A DNA stretch of 64,000 nt. It comes from UBA6109 sp035366835. Its GTDB lineage: Bacteria > Desulfobacterota > Syntrophia > Syntrophales > UBA6109. Every line of letters begins with the position of its first letter. Position 1 is the stretch's first letter. Shown here in pieces: positions 1-11,973 of this stretch. A model generated the notes under the pieces. That model saw nothing but the letters and a program-made list of their open reading frames with translations, ran no database searches and was not told where the DNA came from. The stretch lies in the NCBI GenBank assembly GCA_035366835.1, contig DAOSIS010000020.1, positions 1 through 64,000 on the forward strand. The letters run 5' to 3'. The translations under genes were made by a program, and so were the position numbers.

Positions 1-1
1 C

Positions 2-2218
<2,217 letters not shown>

Positions 2219-2245
2219 AGGATGCCGACTGTGGAGGAAAAGGAG

Positions 2246-3436
2246 ATGGGGATGAGATACAGCATTCAGGGTTTTGCGGCGAACGGCGTGTGGGCCGGGA
2301 TCAAGGAAGAGGGGAAACGGGACCTGGGTTTGATTTTTTCCGACGTGCCGGCCAGTGCGGCCGGGATGTTCACGACGAACCGCTTCAAGGCCGCCCCGGT
2401 GCTCGTCAACATGGAAAAACTCAAGTCCGGCGTTGCCCAGGCGATCGTCACCAACAGCGGCATCGCCAATGCGGCGACCGGGGCCGCCGGCATCCGCGAC
2501 GCCCGGGCGATTTCGCGGACGGTCTCGGACGGGCTGCGGATCCACGACGGCCTTGTTCTGGTGAACTCGACGGGCGTCATCGGCCATCCCCTGCCGGTGA
2601 AGAAGATCCGGGCCGCCGTTCCGGCGCTGATCGGCGGCCTCAGCGCGGACGGCATCCCGCTCGCGGAGGAGGCCATGATGACCACCGACCGCTACCCCAA
2701 GCTGGTCCTCGGCAAGTGCCGCATCGGCTCCGCGGAGGTCTCGATCTGCGGAATCGCCAAAGGGGCGGGGATGATCCAGCCGAACATGGCGACGATGCTG
2801 ACCTACTTCATGACCGACGCGGAGATCCGTCCGGCGTCCCTGAAGAAGGCCTTCCGCTGGGCCATCGACCGGAGTTTCAACGCCATCAGCGTCGACGGCT
2901 GCATGAGCACGAACGATACGGCCCTGATCCTGGCCAACGGAAAGGCGGGGAACCGCTCCATCAGCGGGACATCCGGGTCTTTCCGGGTCTTCCGCGGCGC
3001 CTTGCAGGAGGCGGCGGAGGAACTGGCGAAGGCCATCGTCCGGGACGGCGAGGGGGCAACGAAACTGATCGAGATCCGGGTCGAGGGTGCCCGGACGGCG
3101 GCGGATGCCAGAAAGGCGGCTTATGCCGTGGCGAATTCGAATCTCGTGAAGACGGCCTTCTTCGGCGGCGATGCGAACTGGGGGAGGATCATCTCTGCCC
3201 TGGGCTCGACGGATGCCGCGTTTTCGCCTGAAGCCGTCAAGGTCTACCTGGACAGGGAAGCGGTGTTCCGCAACGGAAAGGGGATCGGCGGCCGCGAGGA
3301 GATCCTTTCGCGCATCATGTCGCAGGTGGAGATCACGCTGCGGATCGTGCTGGGAGCCGGAAAGGAGTCCTTCCGCCTGTACGGTTCGGACCTGAGTTTC
3401 GACTACGTGAAGATCAACGCCCACTACCGGACGTGA
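2246..3436 (+). CDS. argJ: Glutamate N-acetyltransferase / ornithine acetyltransferase ArgJ
   Basis: ArgJ transfers the acetyl group from N-acetylornithine to glutamate, running the cyclic arginine pathway in the cytoplasm; bifunctional forms also use acetyl-CoA. The precursor cleaves itself before a threonine, and that site is visible as KGAGMIQPNMATML (cleavage expected between A and T, around residue 185). Also visible are the NSGIANAATG substrate loop and the C-terminal KINAHYRT ending typical of the family. ATG 2246 is chosen because GGAGG lies 8 bases upstream; ATG 2252 (behind AGGAG) and ATG 2222 are in-frame alternatives. Length of 396 residues is normal. It follows secA closely, but no functional link is implied. 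Confidence 0.96.
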   Translation: MGMRYSIQGFAANGVWAGIKEEGKRDLGLIFSDVPASAAGMFTTNRFKAAPVLVNMEKLKSGVAQAIVTNSGIANAATGAAGIRDARAISRTVSDGLRIHDGLVLVNSTGVIGHPLPVKKIRAAVPALIGGLSADGIPLAEEAMMTTDRYPKLVLGKCRIGSAEVSICGIAKGAGMIQPNMATMLTYFMTDAEIRPASLKKAFRWAIDRSFNAISVDGCMSTNDTALILANGKAGNRSISGTSGSFRVFRGALQEAAEELAKAIVRDGEGATKLIEIRVEGARTAADARKAAYAVANSNLVKTAFFGGDANWGRIISALGSTDAAFSPEAVKVYLDREAVFRNGKGIGGREEILSRIMSQVEITLRIVLGAGKESFRLYGSDLSFDYVKINAHYRT

Positions 3437-3482
3437 AGCGGCAGGGGCGGGTTTTCCTCAGGAAGATCAAATACATTTTTGC

Positions 3483-3511
3483 TTGATTCGGCAGATTCTT
3501 TGTGCTATGCC
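3483..3511 (+). promoter_or_regulatory. Probable sigma-70 promoter of the rpsB-tsf-pyrH-frr operon
   Basis: TTGATT (3483-3488) and TATGCC (3506-3511) are separated by 17 bases, with a TGn extended -10 element just before the -10 box. It sits in the 180-base gap after argJ and would give a 5' leader of about 100 bases in front of rpsB. Found by eye. Confidence 0.5.
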
Positions 3512-3616
3512 CCTGCAGATTTCGCACACCCCCTGACCGTCGGTAGTGTTGCCCCCGCCGGGGTTGACCGCCGGGAAGAAGGAGGTGGAGGAAAAAACAC
3601 ACAAGGAGAAGAAAGT

Positions 3617-4426
3617 ATGGCGATCGTATCGATGAAGTCGCTCCTGGAAGCGGGAGTGCATTTCGGACACCAGACGAACAAGTGGAACCCGAAGATGAAA
3701 CCCTATATCTTCGGGGCGCGCAACGGGATCTACATCATCGACCTTCAGCAGACCGTCGAGATGTTCCAGAAAGCGTACGCCTTCGTCATCGAGACCGTGG
3801 CGGAAGGCGGTGAGATCCTGTTCGTGGGGACGAAAAAACAGTCCCAGGAATCAATCCGCGAAGAGGCGGAGCGCTGCGGCATGCCCTATGTGAACCAGCG
3901 GTGGCTCGGCGGCATGCTGACCAACTTCACCACGATCAAGCGCAGCATCGATCGGCTGAACGAACTGGACAGGATGTTCGCCGACGACAGCATCAGCGTG
4001 TTTCCGAAGAAGGAGATCCTCGGGCTGCAGAAGGAGAAGGCCAAGCTGGAAAAAATCCTGGGCGGTATCCGGCGGATCAAGGGGCTTCCCGCAGGCGTGT
4101 TCGTGGTCGATCCCAAGCGGGAGGACATCGCCATCCAGGAGGCCAGGAAACTGAAGGTCCCCGTTGTCGCCATCGTCGATACGAACTGCGATCCCGATCT
4201 GATCGATTACATCATCCCCGGCAACGACGACGCCATCCGCGCGATCAAGCTGTTTTCCGCGAAGATCGCCGATGCCGTGCTGGAGGGGAAGAAGAGATTC
4301 GAAGAGCGGATCCAGGCGGAAAGCAACAAGGAAGCGGAGCAGAAGGCGGCCGCGGCCGACAAGGAAGCCCCCGAGGGTGCGGCCGTCGCAGAGGATGTGC
4401 CTGAAGCCGAGGAACTGAAATCCTGA
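3617..4426 (+). CDS. rpsB: 30S ribosomal protein S2
   Basis: S2 is a primary structural protein of the small ribosomal subunit, needed for mRNA binding with S1. The start ATG at 3617 gives the family's N-terminus (MKSLLEAGVHFGHQTNKWNP) and has AAGGAGAAGAA upstream; the reading frame is open further upstream but lacks S2 similarity. Diagnostic motifs are RWLGGMLTNF, GGIRRIKGLPAGVFVVDPKRE and the IPGNDDAIRAIKLF stretch. The 269 residues end in an Ala/Glu-rich tail, a common S2 extension. It leads the rpsB-tsf-pyrH-frr cluster conserved across bacteria, and a promoter-like element lies about 105 bases upstream. Confidence 0.98.
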   Translation: MAIVSMKSLLEAGVHFGHQTNKWNPKMKPYIFGARNGIYIIDLQQTVEMFQKAYAFVIETVAEGGEILFVGTKKQSQESIREEAERCGMPYVNQRWLGGMLTNFTTIKRSIDRLNELDRMFADDSISVFPKKEILGLQKEKAKLEKILGGIRRIKGLPAGVFVVDPKREDIAIQEARKLKVPVVAIVDTNCDPDLIDYIIPGNDDAIRAIKLFSAKIADAVLEGKKRFEERIQAESNKEAEQKAAAADKEAPEGAAVAEDVPEAEELKS

Positions 4427-4469
4427 TGCGGGTGCGCTGCGCCAGCGAGAGAATATGGAGGGACGGACA

Positions 4470-5075
4470 TTGGAAATATCTGCATCGATGGTGAAGGAAT
4501 TGCGGACGAAGACCGGCGCCGGCATGATGGACTGCAAGGAAGCGCTGAAGGATTCCAACGGCGATTTCGAGAAGGCCATAGAATGCCTGCGGAAGAAGGG
4601 GATGTCGGCCGCCACGAAGAGGTCCTCCAAGGCGGCCAAGGACGGCACGGTGGCCTCCTATATTCACATGGGGGGCAGGATCGGCGTCCTCGTCGAAGTC
4701 AACTGCGAAACGGATTTCGTGGCGAAGACCGCCGATTTTCAGACCATGGCCAGGGACATCGCCATGCATGTAGCGGCCTCCAATCCGCGTTTCGTCCGCC
4801 CCGAGGACATCCCGGCGGACGTTCTGGAGAGCGAGAAGGGGATCTACCGGAGCCAGGCCGCCCAGGAGGGGAAACCCGAGAAGATCTGGGACCGGATCGT
4901 GGAGGGGAAACTGAAGAAGTATTACGAGGAAGTCTGCCTCACGGAACAGAAATTCATCAAGAACCAGGACATCACGGTCGGGGACCTGGTCAAGGAATTG
5001 ATCGCGAAGACCGGAGAGAACATCGTGATCCGCCGGTTTGCCCGGTTCCAGCTGGGCGAAGAAATCAAGCAATAG
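4470..5075 (+). CDS. tsf: Translation elongation factor Ts (short form)
   Basis: EF-Ts is the guanine-nucleotide exchange factor that recharges EF-Tu. The N-terminal UBA-like domain (SASMVKELRTKTGAGMMDCK) and the core motif GRIGVLVEVNCETDFVA are clear. I chose TTG at 4470 because GGAGGG ends 7 bases upstream and the protein then begins MEISASMVKEL like family members; ATG 4455 would place this Shine-Dalgarno sequence inside the coding region. At 201 residues it is the short class, lacking much of the second core subdomain found in the E. coli protein of about 283 residues. Second gene of the rpsB operon. Confidence 0.96.
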   Translation: MEISASMVKELRTKTGAGMMDCKEALKDSNGDFEKAIECLRKKGMSAATKRSSKAAKDGTVASYIHMGGRIGVLVEVNCETDFVAKTADFQTMARDIAMHVAASNPRFVRPEDIPADVLESEKGIYRSQAAQEGKPEKIWDRIVEGKLKKYYEEVCLTEQKFIKNQDITVGDLVKELIAKTGENIVIRRFARFQLGEEIKQ

Positions 5076-5100
5076 CGTTCCGCCGGAAAGCGGGCGAAGC

Positions 5101-5850
5101 ATGCCTCCCAAGCGAAAAAGCGCCGAGAAGGAAGTCCCCGTCTACCGCCGCGTATTGCTCAAATTGAGCGGCGAGGCCCTGATGGGGAGGCGCGCCTCCG
5201 GAATCGACCCCGACATCGCCGCGGGCGTCTCCGCGCAGATTGCGGAGGTCGCGAAGCTCGGGGTTCAACTGGGCGTCGTCGTCGGCGGCGGCAACATCTT
5301 CCGCGGCATCGAGGCGGGTGCGCAGGGTATCGACCGCACCGTCGCGGATCATATGGGCATGCTGGCAACGGTGATCAACAGCCTTGCCCTGCAGAGCGCC
5401 CTGGAGCGCGATGGGGTCGTGACGAGGGTGATGACGGCCATCGAGATGCGCGAAGTGGCCGAGCCCTATATTCATCGCCGCGCCGTCCGTCACCTCGAAA
5501 AGGGGAGAGTGGTCATCTTCGCGGGCGGGACGGGCAACCCCTATTTCACCACCGATACGGCGGCGACCCTCCGGGCGGCGGAGATCAAGGCCGAGGTTCT
5601 TCTCAAGGCCACGAAGGTCGACGGCGTTTTCGATCAGGACCCGGTCCGGAATCCGAAGGCCGTGCGGTTCCGCCACATCGCCTACACGGACGTCCTGACG
5701 CGCAACCTCAAGGTGATGGACGCCACGGCGATCTCTCTGTGCCGGGACAACGCCATCCCGATCGTGGTTTTCAATCTGCAGGTTCCCGGGAACATCCGCC
5801 GCGTCATCTGCGGACAGCCCGTGGGAACCCGCGTGGGAGGAGCGACATGA
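5101..5850 (+). CDS. pyrH: Uridylate kinase (UMP kinase)
   Basis: PyrH phosphorylates UMP to UDP with ATP; it belongs to the amino-acid kinase fold and is usually a hexamer regulated by UTP and GTP. Motifs seen are LLKLSGEALMG (nucleotide-binding), GGGNIFRG and the UMP-binding GGTGNPYFTTDTAA. ATG 5101 follows tsf by 25 bases and gives 249 residues with a short basic N-terminal lead (PPKRKSAEK) before the core; an earlier in-frame ATG at 5038 would overlap tsf. It ends in a 4-bp ATGA overlap with frr, which suggests translational coupling. Confidence 0.97.
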   Translation: MPPKRKSAEKEVPVYRRVLLKLSGEALMGRRASGIDPDIAAGVSAQIAEVAKLGVQLGVVVGGGNIFRGIEAGAQGIDRTVADHMGMLATVINSLALQSALERDGVVTRVMTAIEMREVAEPYIHRRAVRHLEKGRVVIFAGGTGNPYFTTDTAATLRAAEIKAEVLLKATKVDGVFDQDPVRNPKAVRFRHIAYTDVLTRNLKVMDATAISLCRDNAIPIVVFNLQVPGNIRRVICGQPVGTRVGGAT

Positions 5851-6404
5851 AGGAACTGGTGTTCGAGGAATTGAAAGAGTCCATGGACAAGGTCGTTTCC
5901 TCGTTCGAGAAGAGCCTGAGCAAGGTCAGGACGGGAAGGGCTTCGGTGTCCCTGCTCGACGGCATCAAGGTCGAGTACTACGGCACGCCGACGCCGCTCA
6001 ATCAGATGGCGTCGCTTTCCGTTCCGGAGAGCCGACTCATCGTGATCACGCCCTGGGACGCGAGCGTAATCGGCGGTATCGAAAAGGCCATCCAGAAGTC
6101 CGACCTGGGTCTCATGCCGACGACGGACGGGAAGGTGGTCCGCATCGCCATCCCGGCATTGACGGAAGAGCGCCGGAAGGATCTGGTGAAGCTGGTCCGG
6201 AAGATGGCCGAGGAATGCAAGATCAAGCTGCGCAACGCGCGACGCGACGCAAACGAACAGCTCAAGGAGCTGAAGAAGGACAACGAAATGTCGGAGGATG
6301 AACTGTACGCCTCCCAGGAGGACGTCCAGAAGACCACCGACAGGTACATCGAAAAGACGGACAAGATCCTCGCCGCCAAGGAGAAGGAGATCATGGAGAT
6401 CTGA
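5847..6404 (+). CDS. frr: Ribosome recycling factor
   Basis: RRF works with EF-G to split the post-termination ribosome. The whole 185-residue protein fits the family: the N-terminal helix, the VRTGRASVSLLDGIKVEYYG hinge region, PLNQMASLSVPE, and the C-terminal three-helix bundle. The ATG at 5847 overlaps the pyrH stop (ATGA) and GGGAGG lies upstream in the end of pyrH. It is the last gene of the rpsB operon, followed 27 bases later by a strong intrinsic terminator. Confidence 0.97.
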   Translation: MKELVFEELKESMDKVVSSFEKSLSKVRTGRASVSLLDGIKVEYYGTPTPLNQMASLSVPESRLIVITPWDASVIGGIEKAIQKSDLGLMPTTDGKVVRIAIPALTEERRKDLVKLVRKMAEECKIKLRNARRDANEQLKELKKDNEMSEDELYASQEDVQKTTDRYIEKTDKILAAKEKEIMEI

Positions 6405-6430
6405 AGGGGATCGCGGGCGGATTTTTCGGG

Positions 6431-6461
6431 CAGGGGGGCCTTCGGGCTCCCCTGTTTTTTT
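6431..6461 (+). terminator. Rho-independent terminator after frr
   Basis: A 10-bp GC-rich stem (left arm 6431-6440, right arm 6445-6454, one G-T wobble) closes a TTCG tetraloop and is followed directly by seven T residues. This is the clearest intrinsic terminator in the window and ends the rpsB-tsf-pyrH-frr unit. Confidence 0.9.
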
Positions 6462-6502
6462 CCGTTGCGCGATGCCGCCGGAGGCCGGCCGGGGCGGCTT
6501 CC

Positions 6503-6531
6503 TTGAAAATCGGCCGACCCTATGCTAGCTT
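6503..6531 (+). promoter_or_regulatory. Probable promoter of the uppS operon
   Basis: TTGAAA (6503-6508) and TAGCTT (6526-6531) with a 17-base spacer lie between the frr terminator and uppS, about 34 bases ahead of the uppS start. The position after a strong terminator supports it. Confidence 0.6.
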
Positions 6532-6564
6532 GGATGCGACATTTCGCAAAGGCAGGAGCAAAGG

Positions 6565-7311
6565 ATGCGTCAAGCGCTGGACAAAGACCGGGGAAGCCTG
6601 CCCCGACATATCGCGATCATCATGGACGGCAACGGCCGCTGGGCCAAGCAGCATACCCTGGGGCGGATCGCCGGCCACCGCGAAGGAGCGGAATCGGTGC
6701 GCGTTGCGGTCCGCGAATGCCGCCGCATCGGCATCCGCTATCTGACGCTGTATGCTTTTTCCATGGAGAACTGGTCCCGGCCGAAGAGGGAAGTGGAGGC
6801 GCTGCAGGCCCTTCTGGATCAGTACCTGCAGAAGGAAGTTCCGGAGATGCTGAAGAACGGGATCCGCCTGCTGACCATCGGCGACACGGCCAGGCTGAAG
6901 CCTTCCGTCCGCGAGACCCTGGCGCAGGCCGTGGAAGCCACGGCCTGCAACGACGACATGACCCTTGTCCTCGCCTTGAGTTACGGCGGCCGCGACGAGA
7001 TCGCCGAGGCGGCGCGGAGAATCGCCGCGGATGTGAAGCACGGCGACCTCCAGCCCGGGGACATCACCAAGGAGCGGTTCGCCTCCTACTTGTACACGGC
7101 CGACATCCCGGATCCGGATCTCCTGATCCGGACAAGCGGCGAGTACCGTCTCAGCAATTTCCTCCTCTGGCAGATGGCCTATACGGAATTTCATTTCACG
7201 GACGTCCTGTGGCCGGACTTCCGGGAGGAGCAGCTGAGGAAGGCGATCGAAGACTACCGCCGGCGGGAGCGGCGGTTCGGACGGACGAGCGACCAGCTGC
7301 GCAAGGACTGA
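6565..7311 (+). CDS. uppS: Isoprenyl transferase (undecaprenyl diphosphate synthase)
   Basis: UppS adds isopentenyl units in cis to farnesyl diphosphate, making the C55 carrier used for peptidoglycan and other envelope polymers. The catalytic HIAIIMDGNGRWAKQ block sits near residue 15, GHREGAESVR follows, and the C-terminal RTSGEYRLSNFLLWQMAY signature is complete. The 248-residue length is normal. The ATG has GGAGCAAAGG just upstream. It heads a tight + strand operon with cdsA, dxr, rseP and tsaB that mixes envelope lipid and isoprenoid steps; dxr supplies precursors of its substrates. Confidence 0.97.
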   Translation: MRQALDKDRGSLPRHIAIIMDGNGRWAKQHTLGRIAGHREGAESVRVAVRECRRIGIRYLTLYAFSMENWSRPKREVEALQALLDQYLQKEVPEMLKNGIRLLTIGDTARLKPSVRETLAQAVEATACNDDMTLVLALSYGGRDEIAEAARRIAADVKHGDLQPGDITKERFASYLYTADIPDPDLLIRTSGEYRLSNFLLWQMAYTEFHFTDVLWPDFREEQLRKAIEDYRRRERRFGRTSDQLRKD

Positions 7312-7317
7312 CAGGCC

Positions 7318-8123
7318 ATGATGAACCCACATCTCAAGAGGTGGATCACGGGAATCGTCGCCGTTCCGGTCCTGTTCTGCGTTGTGTACTTCGGCACGGA
7401 AGAAGCGTTCGCGATCCTGATTCTCCTGGCGGCGCTTGCCGGTGTTTTCGAGTACGGCGCCATCGTCTTCGGAGCGGGAAAGGGAAGGGAGAGAGGGGAG
7501 CTGTTCTTTTTCGGCGCCGTTCTCCTGCTGGCGGCGGCGGCCGGCGACCGGGAACTCCTGCTTGCCGTCGTGGCCCTGTCGGTGCCGGGCGTGTTTATTC
7601 TCGATCTGTTTTCGGCCCGGACCGGGTCCTTCGACATGGGTGCGACGGCGAAAACGGTCCTGGGGATCGTCTATGTCCCGCTCCTGATGTCGCACTTCAT
7701 CTTCCTGCGCCGGGAAGAGCAGGGCGTGCTGTGGATCTTCTTTGTCCTCGTGCTCGCCTTTTCGGGGGACATCGCCGCCTTTTACGTGGGACGAAAGTTC
7801 GGACGGCGGAAACTGCTGCCGTCCGTCAGTCCCGGCAAGACCGTCGAGGGAATTCTGGGGCTCGTCGCCGGAAGCTTGGCCGGCTGCCTCCTCTTCCGGT
7901 GGCTTTTCTTTCCCGTACTGCCCGTGCTCCATGCCGCCGTCCTTGCCGCCGTCGGCGGCATCGTCGGGCAGCTGGGCGATCTGTCGGAATCGGCCTTGAA
8001 ACGGTCGGCGGGCGTCAAGGATTCCGGCGCGATCCTGCCGGGCCATGGCGGCATCCTGGATCGTTTGGACTGCCTGCTGTTCCTTGTCCCCTTCGTGTAC
8101 TACTATCAGCGGTTCGTGATCCC

Positions 8124-8127
<4 letters not shown>
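7318..8127 (+). CDS. cdsA: Phosphatidate cytidylyltransferase
   Basis: CdsA makes CDP-diacylglycerol from phosphatidic acid and CTP in the inner membrane, the branch-point substrate for PssA encoded 4 kb downstream. The 269-residue protein is almost entirely hydrophobic with about seven or eight predicted membrane spans. The family signature begins at SGDIAAFYVGRKFG and continues through SVSPGKTVEGI, and the C-terminal block GHGGILDRLDCLLF carries the metal-binding aspartates. It starts six bases after uppS and overlaps dxr by 4 bp (ATGA). Confidence 0.96.
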
Positions 8128-9308
<1,181 letters not shown>

Positions 9309-9327
9309 ATCGGGAGTCGGCATCATC

Positions 9328-10434
9328 ATGGGTTTGAGCATCCTGTCGGTCATCGTTCTCCTGGGCGTCCTGATCTTCGCACACGAACTCGGGCACTTCC
9401 TCGTTGCCAAGTATGCGGGTGTAGGCGTCCTGAAATTTTCGCTCGGCTTCGGGCCGCGCGTCGCCGGAAAGAAGTGGGGGGAAACGGAATACGTGCTCTC
9501 CCTCATCCCCCTCGGCGGGTATGTGAAACTCCTCGGAGAATCCGACGACGAAGAGCTTGCCGAAGAGGACCGGAAGCGCTCCTTTCTCCGCCAATCGGTC
9601 TGGGTCCGGAGCGCCATCGTCGCAGCGGGGCCGATTTTCAACTTCCTGCTGGCGATCCTGATCTTCTTCGTCGTCTTCATGGCGGGCGTTCCCGAACTGA
9701 CGAGCGTCATCGGCACCGTCCAGAAGGAATCGGCTGCGGAGCAGGCGGGACTGCGGGAGGGCGACACGATCACGGCGATCGACGGCATCGCGATCGACCG
9801 CTGGAACCGGCTTGCGGAGATGGTCGCCGGAAGCGGGGGCAAGACGCTGACCCTGACGGTCCGGCGCGGCGAAGGCGTGCTGGACTTCCGGGTGCATCCC
9901 CGGGAGGTCAAGGCGCGGAACGTCTTCGGAGAGGAGATCCCCACCTACAAGATCGGCATCTCGCCCTCCAAAGAAGGGGTCGTCATCGAGCGGAAGAATC
10001 CCCTGGCCGCCTTCTGGGGAAGCCTCGTCCACACCTGGACGATCACGAAGCTGACGTTTCTGAGCATCGTCAAGCTCGTTCAAGGAGTCCTCTCCCCGCG
10101 AACGCTGGGCGGCCCGATCATGATCGCGCAGCTTGCGGGATCCCAGGTCAAGGAAGGGCTGGTTCCGTTCCTCCTCTTCATGGCGCTCCTGAGCATCAAC
10201 CTGGCCGTTCTCAACCTGCTGCCGATCCCGGTTCTGGACGGCGGGCACCTGCTCTTCTTCCTCGTCGAACTCGTGAAGGGCAGCGAGATCAACGTCCGCT
10301 GGCGGGAAGGCGCCCAGCAGGTCGGTCTAGTCGTCCTCATCCTGCTCATGATTTTCGTCGTCATCATGGATGTGGAACGTCTGAACATCCCCTTTTTCAA
10401 CGAAATCGGAAAATTCTTCACGGGCGGGGAGTGA
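9328..10434 (+). CDS. rseP: RseP-type site-2 membrane zinc metalloprotease
   Basis: RseP (M50 family) cuts transmembrane segments such as anti-sigma factors and leftover signal peptides. The zinc site HELGH lies in the first membrane span, the second zinc ligand motif is NLLPIPVLDGGH near the C-terminus, and a single PDZ domain (about residues 110-200, with EQAGLREGDTITAIDG) sits between spans 2 and 3. Four membrane segments are apparent. E. coli RseP has two PDZ domains; one is common outside gammaproteobacteria. ATG 9328 begins the typical MGLSILSVIVLLGVLIF span. The stop overlaps the tsaB start (TGATG). Confidence 0.95.
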   Translation: MGLSILSVIVLLGVLIFAHELGHFLVAKYAGVGVLKFSLGFGPRVAGKKWGETEYVLSLIPLGGYVKLLGESDDEELAEEDRKRSFLRQSVWVRSAIVAAGPIFNFLLAILIFFVVFMAGVPELTSVIGTVQKESAAEQAGLREGDTITAIDGIAIDRWNRLAEMVAGSGGKTLTLTVRRGEGVLDFRVHPREVKARNVFGEEIPTYKIGISPSKEGVVIERKNPLAAFWGSLVHTWTITKLTFLSIVKLVQGVLSPRTLGGPIMIAQLAGSQVKEGLVPFLLFMALLSINLAVLNLLPIPVLDGGHLLFFLVELVKGSEINVRWREGAQQVGLVVLILLMIFVVIMDVERLNIPFFNEIGKFFTGGE

Positions 10435-11177
10435 TGCGGATCCTGGCGATGGACAGCGCCGTCGGCAGCGTCTCCGCGGCGGTTCTCGAAGATGAACGGG
10501 TGCTGGCGGAAGGGACCTCGAATGCGGGACGGAACGCCTCCACCGATCTCCTGCCGATGGTGGCATTTGTACTGCGGACCGCGGGGGTCCGGATCGGAGA
10601 TGTCGATCTGATCGCCTGCACCGAAGGGCCGGGATCGTTTACGGGCCTCCGCATCGGCATCGCCACGGCCAAAGGACTGGCCCTCGCGGCCGGGAAACCC
10701 TTGGTCGGCGTCTCTTCCCTGGAGGCCCTGGCGTGCAATCCGGCGCGTCCCGGCGTGACGATCTGTCCCATGATCGATGCCCGGCGAAACCAGGTGTATG
10801 CGGCCCTGTTCGGCGCGGACGACCGGGGAAACCTCCAGCGGATCCGTCCGGACGAGCTTGCCGACCTGGCGTGCTGCCTGAGGGGGCTTGTCGGGGAGGT
10901 CGTCTTCGTGGGCAGCGGCGCCGCCCGCTATGCAGGAGATATCCGTCGGCTGCTGTCGCCGGCTGCAGTGTTTGCTTCCGATCATCACCATCTCATCCGC
11001 GCCTCCGCCGTCGGCCGTCTGGGGCTCCGGAACTACCGTCAGCAGGGAGCCGTGGAACCGGTCCGTTTCATGCCCCGATATCTCCGCACCTCCGATGCGG
11101 AGGGGAAAATGGCCCGGAGGGCTGACGACGTACGAACGCCTGATAAATGCACAGGAAAACGGGATCCGGAGTGTTGA
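10434..11177 (+). CDS. tsaB: tRNA threonylcarbamoyladenosine biosynthesis protein TsaB
   Basis: TsaB is the non-catalytic partner that dimerises with TsaD (encoded at 60.1 kb) to install t6A37 in ANN-decoding tRNAs. It has the shared ASKHA-fold N-terminus (ILAMDSAVGSVSAAV) and the CTEGPGSFTGLRIGIATAKG signature. Length is 247 residues. Its C-terminus ends in YLRTSDAE followed by about 27 less conserved residues. The stop codon TGA (11175-11177) is embedded in the -35 box of the next promoter, so the operon probably ends here without an obvious hairpin. Confidence 0.94.
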   Translation: MRILAMDSAVGSVSAAVLEDERVLAEGTSNAGRNASTDLLPMVAFVLRTAGVRIGDVDLIACTEGPGSFTGLRIGIATAKGLALAAGKPLVGVSSLEALACNPARPGVTICPMIDARRNQVYAALFGADDRGNLQRIRPDELADLACCLRGLVGEVVFVGSGAARYAGDIRRLLSPAAVFASDHHHLIRASAVGRLGLRNYRQQGAVEPVRFMPRYLRTSDAEGKMARRADDVRTPDKCTGKRDPEC

Positions 11178-11202
11178 CAAGCCCGGCAAATTGAGCTAAG
11201 TT
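11174..11202 (+). promoter_or_regulatory. Probable promoter of psd-pssA
   Basis: A perfect TTGACA (11174-11179), 17-base spacer and TAAGTT (11197-11202). The -35 box overlaps the tsaB stop codon. It would give a leader of about 120 bases before psd. The bases just downstream of the -10 box closely match those at the amidase promoter near 22,680. Confidence 0.7.
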
Positions 11203-11331
11203 CGCAGCCGTTGCAGACGACCGCCACGGGAGGGGAGGAGGCAGCCTGATCCAGGAACGGACGAACCGGCCGGCCACGGGCTGGTATTTTCCGGTTTCGA
11301 CCTGATGAAGGTGGTCCGCGAAGAGGGCTAT

Positions 11332-11973
11332 ATGAGGCATGAAAGCATGATCGTGCCCGAGGGACTTTCGTTTATCGTCCCCCTTGCGGTCGCCGTCGCT
11401 GTCGCCTTTTTTTATGACATCCATATCCTCGCGGTCTTCCTGTTGCTTCTCCTGCTCTTCGTCGTGAATTTCTTCCGCAATCCGGAGCGTGTCTTCCAGG
11501 GGGAAGAGCGTGCGCTCCTCTCACCGGCGGACGGTCGGGTGATTCGCGTGGACGATGAAGCGTCCCATGAGCTTCTCGATGAATCCTGCCGGAAAATCAG
11601 CATTTTCATGAATGTATTCAATGTTCACGTGAACCGCGCGCCCTGTTCCGGGGTGATCGAATCGATCCGCTACAAGAAGGGGGAGTTTCTGTCGGCCGGC
11701 AAGGATGCCGCTTCGGAGCAGAACGAAAAGAACGCCGTCGTCATCCGGACCGGCGGAGGAAGGAAGCTCGTGACGGTCCAGGTCGCGGGTCTGATCGCCC
11801 GCAGGATCGTCTGTTGGGTGAAAGAAGGGATGGAAGTCCGGAAGGGGGAGCGATTCGGCATGATCCGTTTCGGCTCCAGGCTTGACGTCTTCCTGCCCCG
11901 GGATGCATCCGTATCCGTCAAGGTCGGAGACAAGGTCCGGGCGGGAGAAACCCCGATAGGATACTGGCCATGA
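11332..11973 (+). CDS. psd: Phosphatidylserine decarboxylase (short, archaetidylserine type)
   Basis: Psd decarboxylates phosphatidylserine to phosphatidylethanolamine. This is the short proenzyme class: two N-terminal membrane spans, LSPADGRVIRVDD, the core SIFMNVFNVHVNRAPCSG, and a C-terminal FGSRLDVFLP where self-cleavage at Gly-Ser creates the pyruvoyl cofactor (about residue 180). I prefer ATG 11332, preceded by AGAGGG, giving 213 residues; ATG 11305 is an in-frame alternative with no ribosome site. pssA, which makes the substrate, overlaps the stop by 4 bp, so the two PE-synthesis enzymes form one unit. Confidence 0.95.
   Translation: MRHESMIVPEGLSFIVPLAVAVAVAFFYDIHILAVFLLLLLLFVVNFFRNPERVFQGEERALLSPADGRVIRVDDEASHELLDESCRKISIFMNVFNVHVNRAPCSGVIESIRYKKGEFLSAGKDAASEQNEKNAVVIRTGGGRKLVTVQVAGLIARRIVCWVKEGMEVRKGERFGMIRFGSRLDVFLPRDASVSVKVGDKVRAGETPIGYWP

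Noticed and set aside
3512..3616. Possible S2-binding autoregulatory leader RNA before rpsB
   Set aside because: Only short GC hairpins (such as CCCC-GCC-GGGG) are visible; I cannot match a known S2 leader structure.
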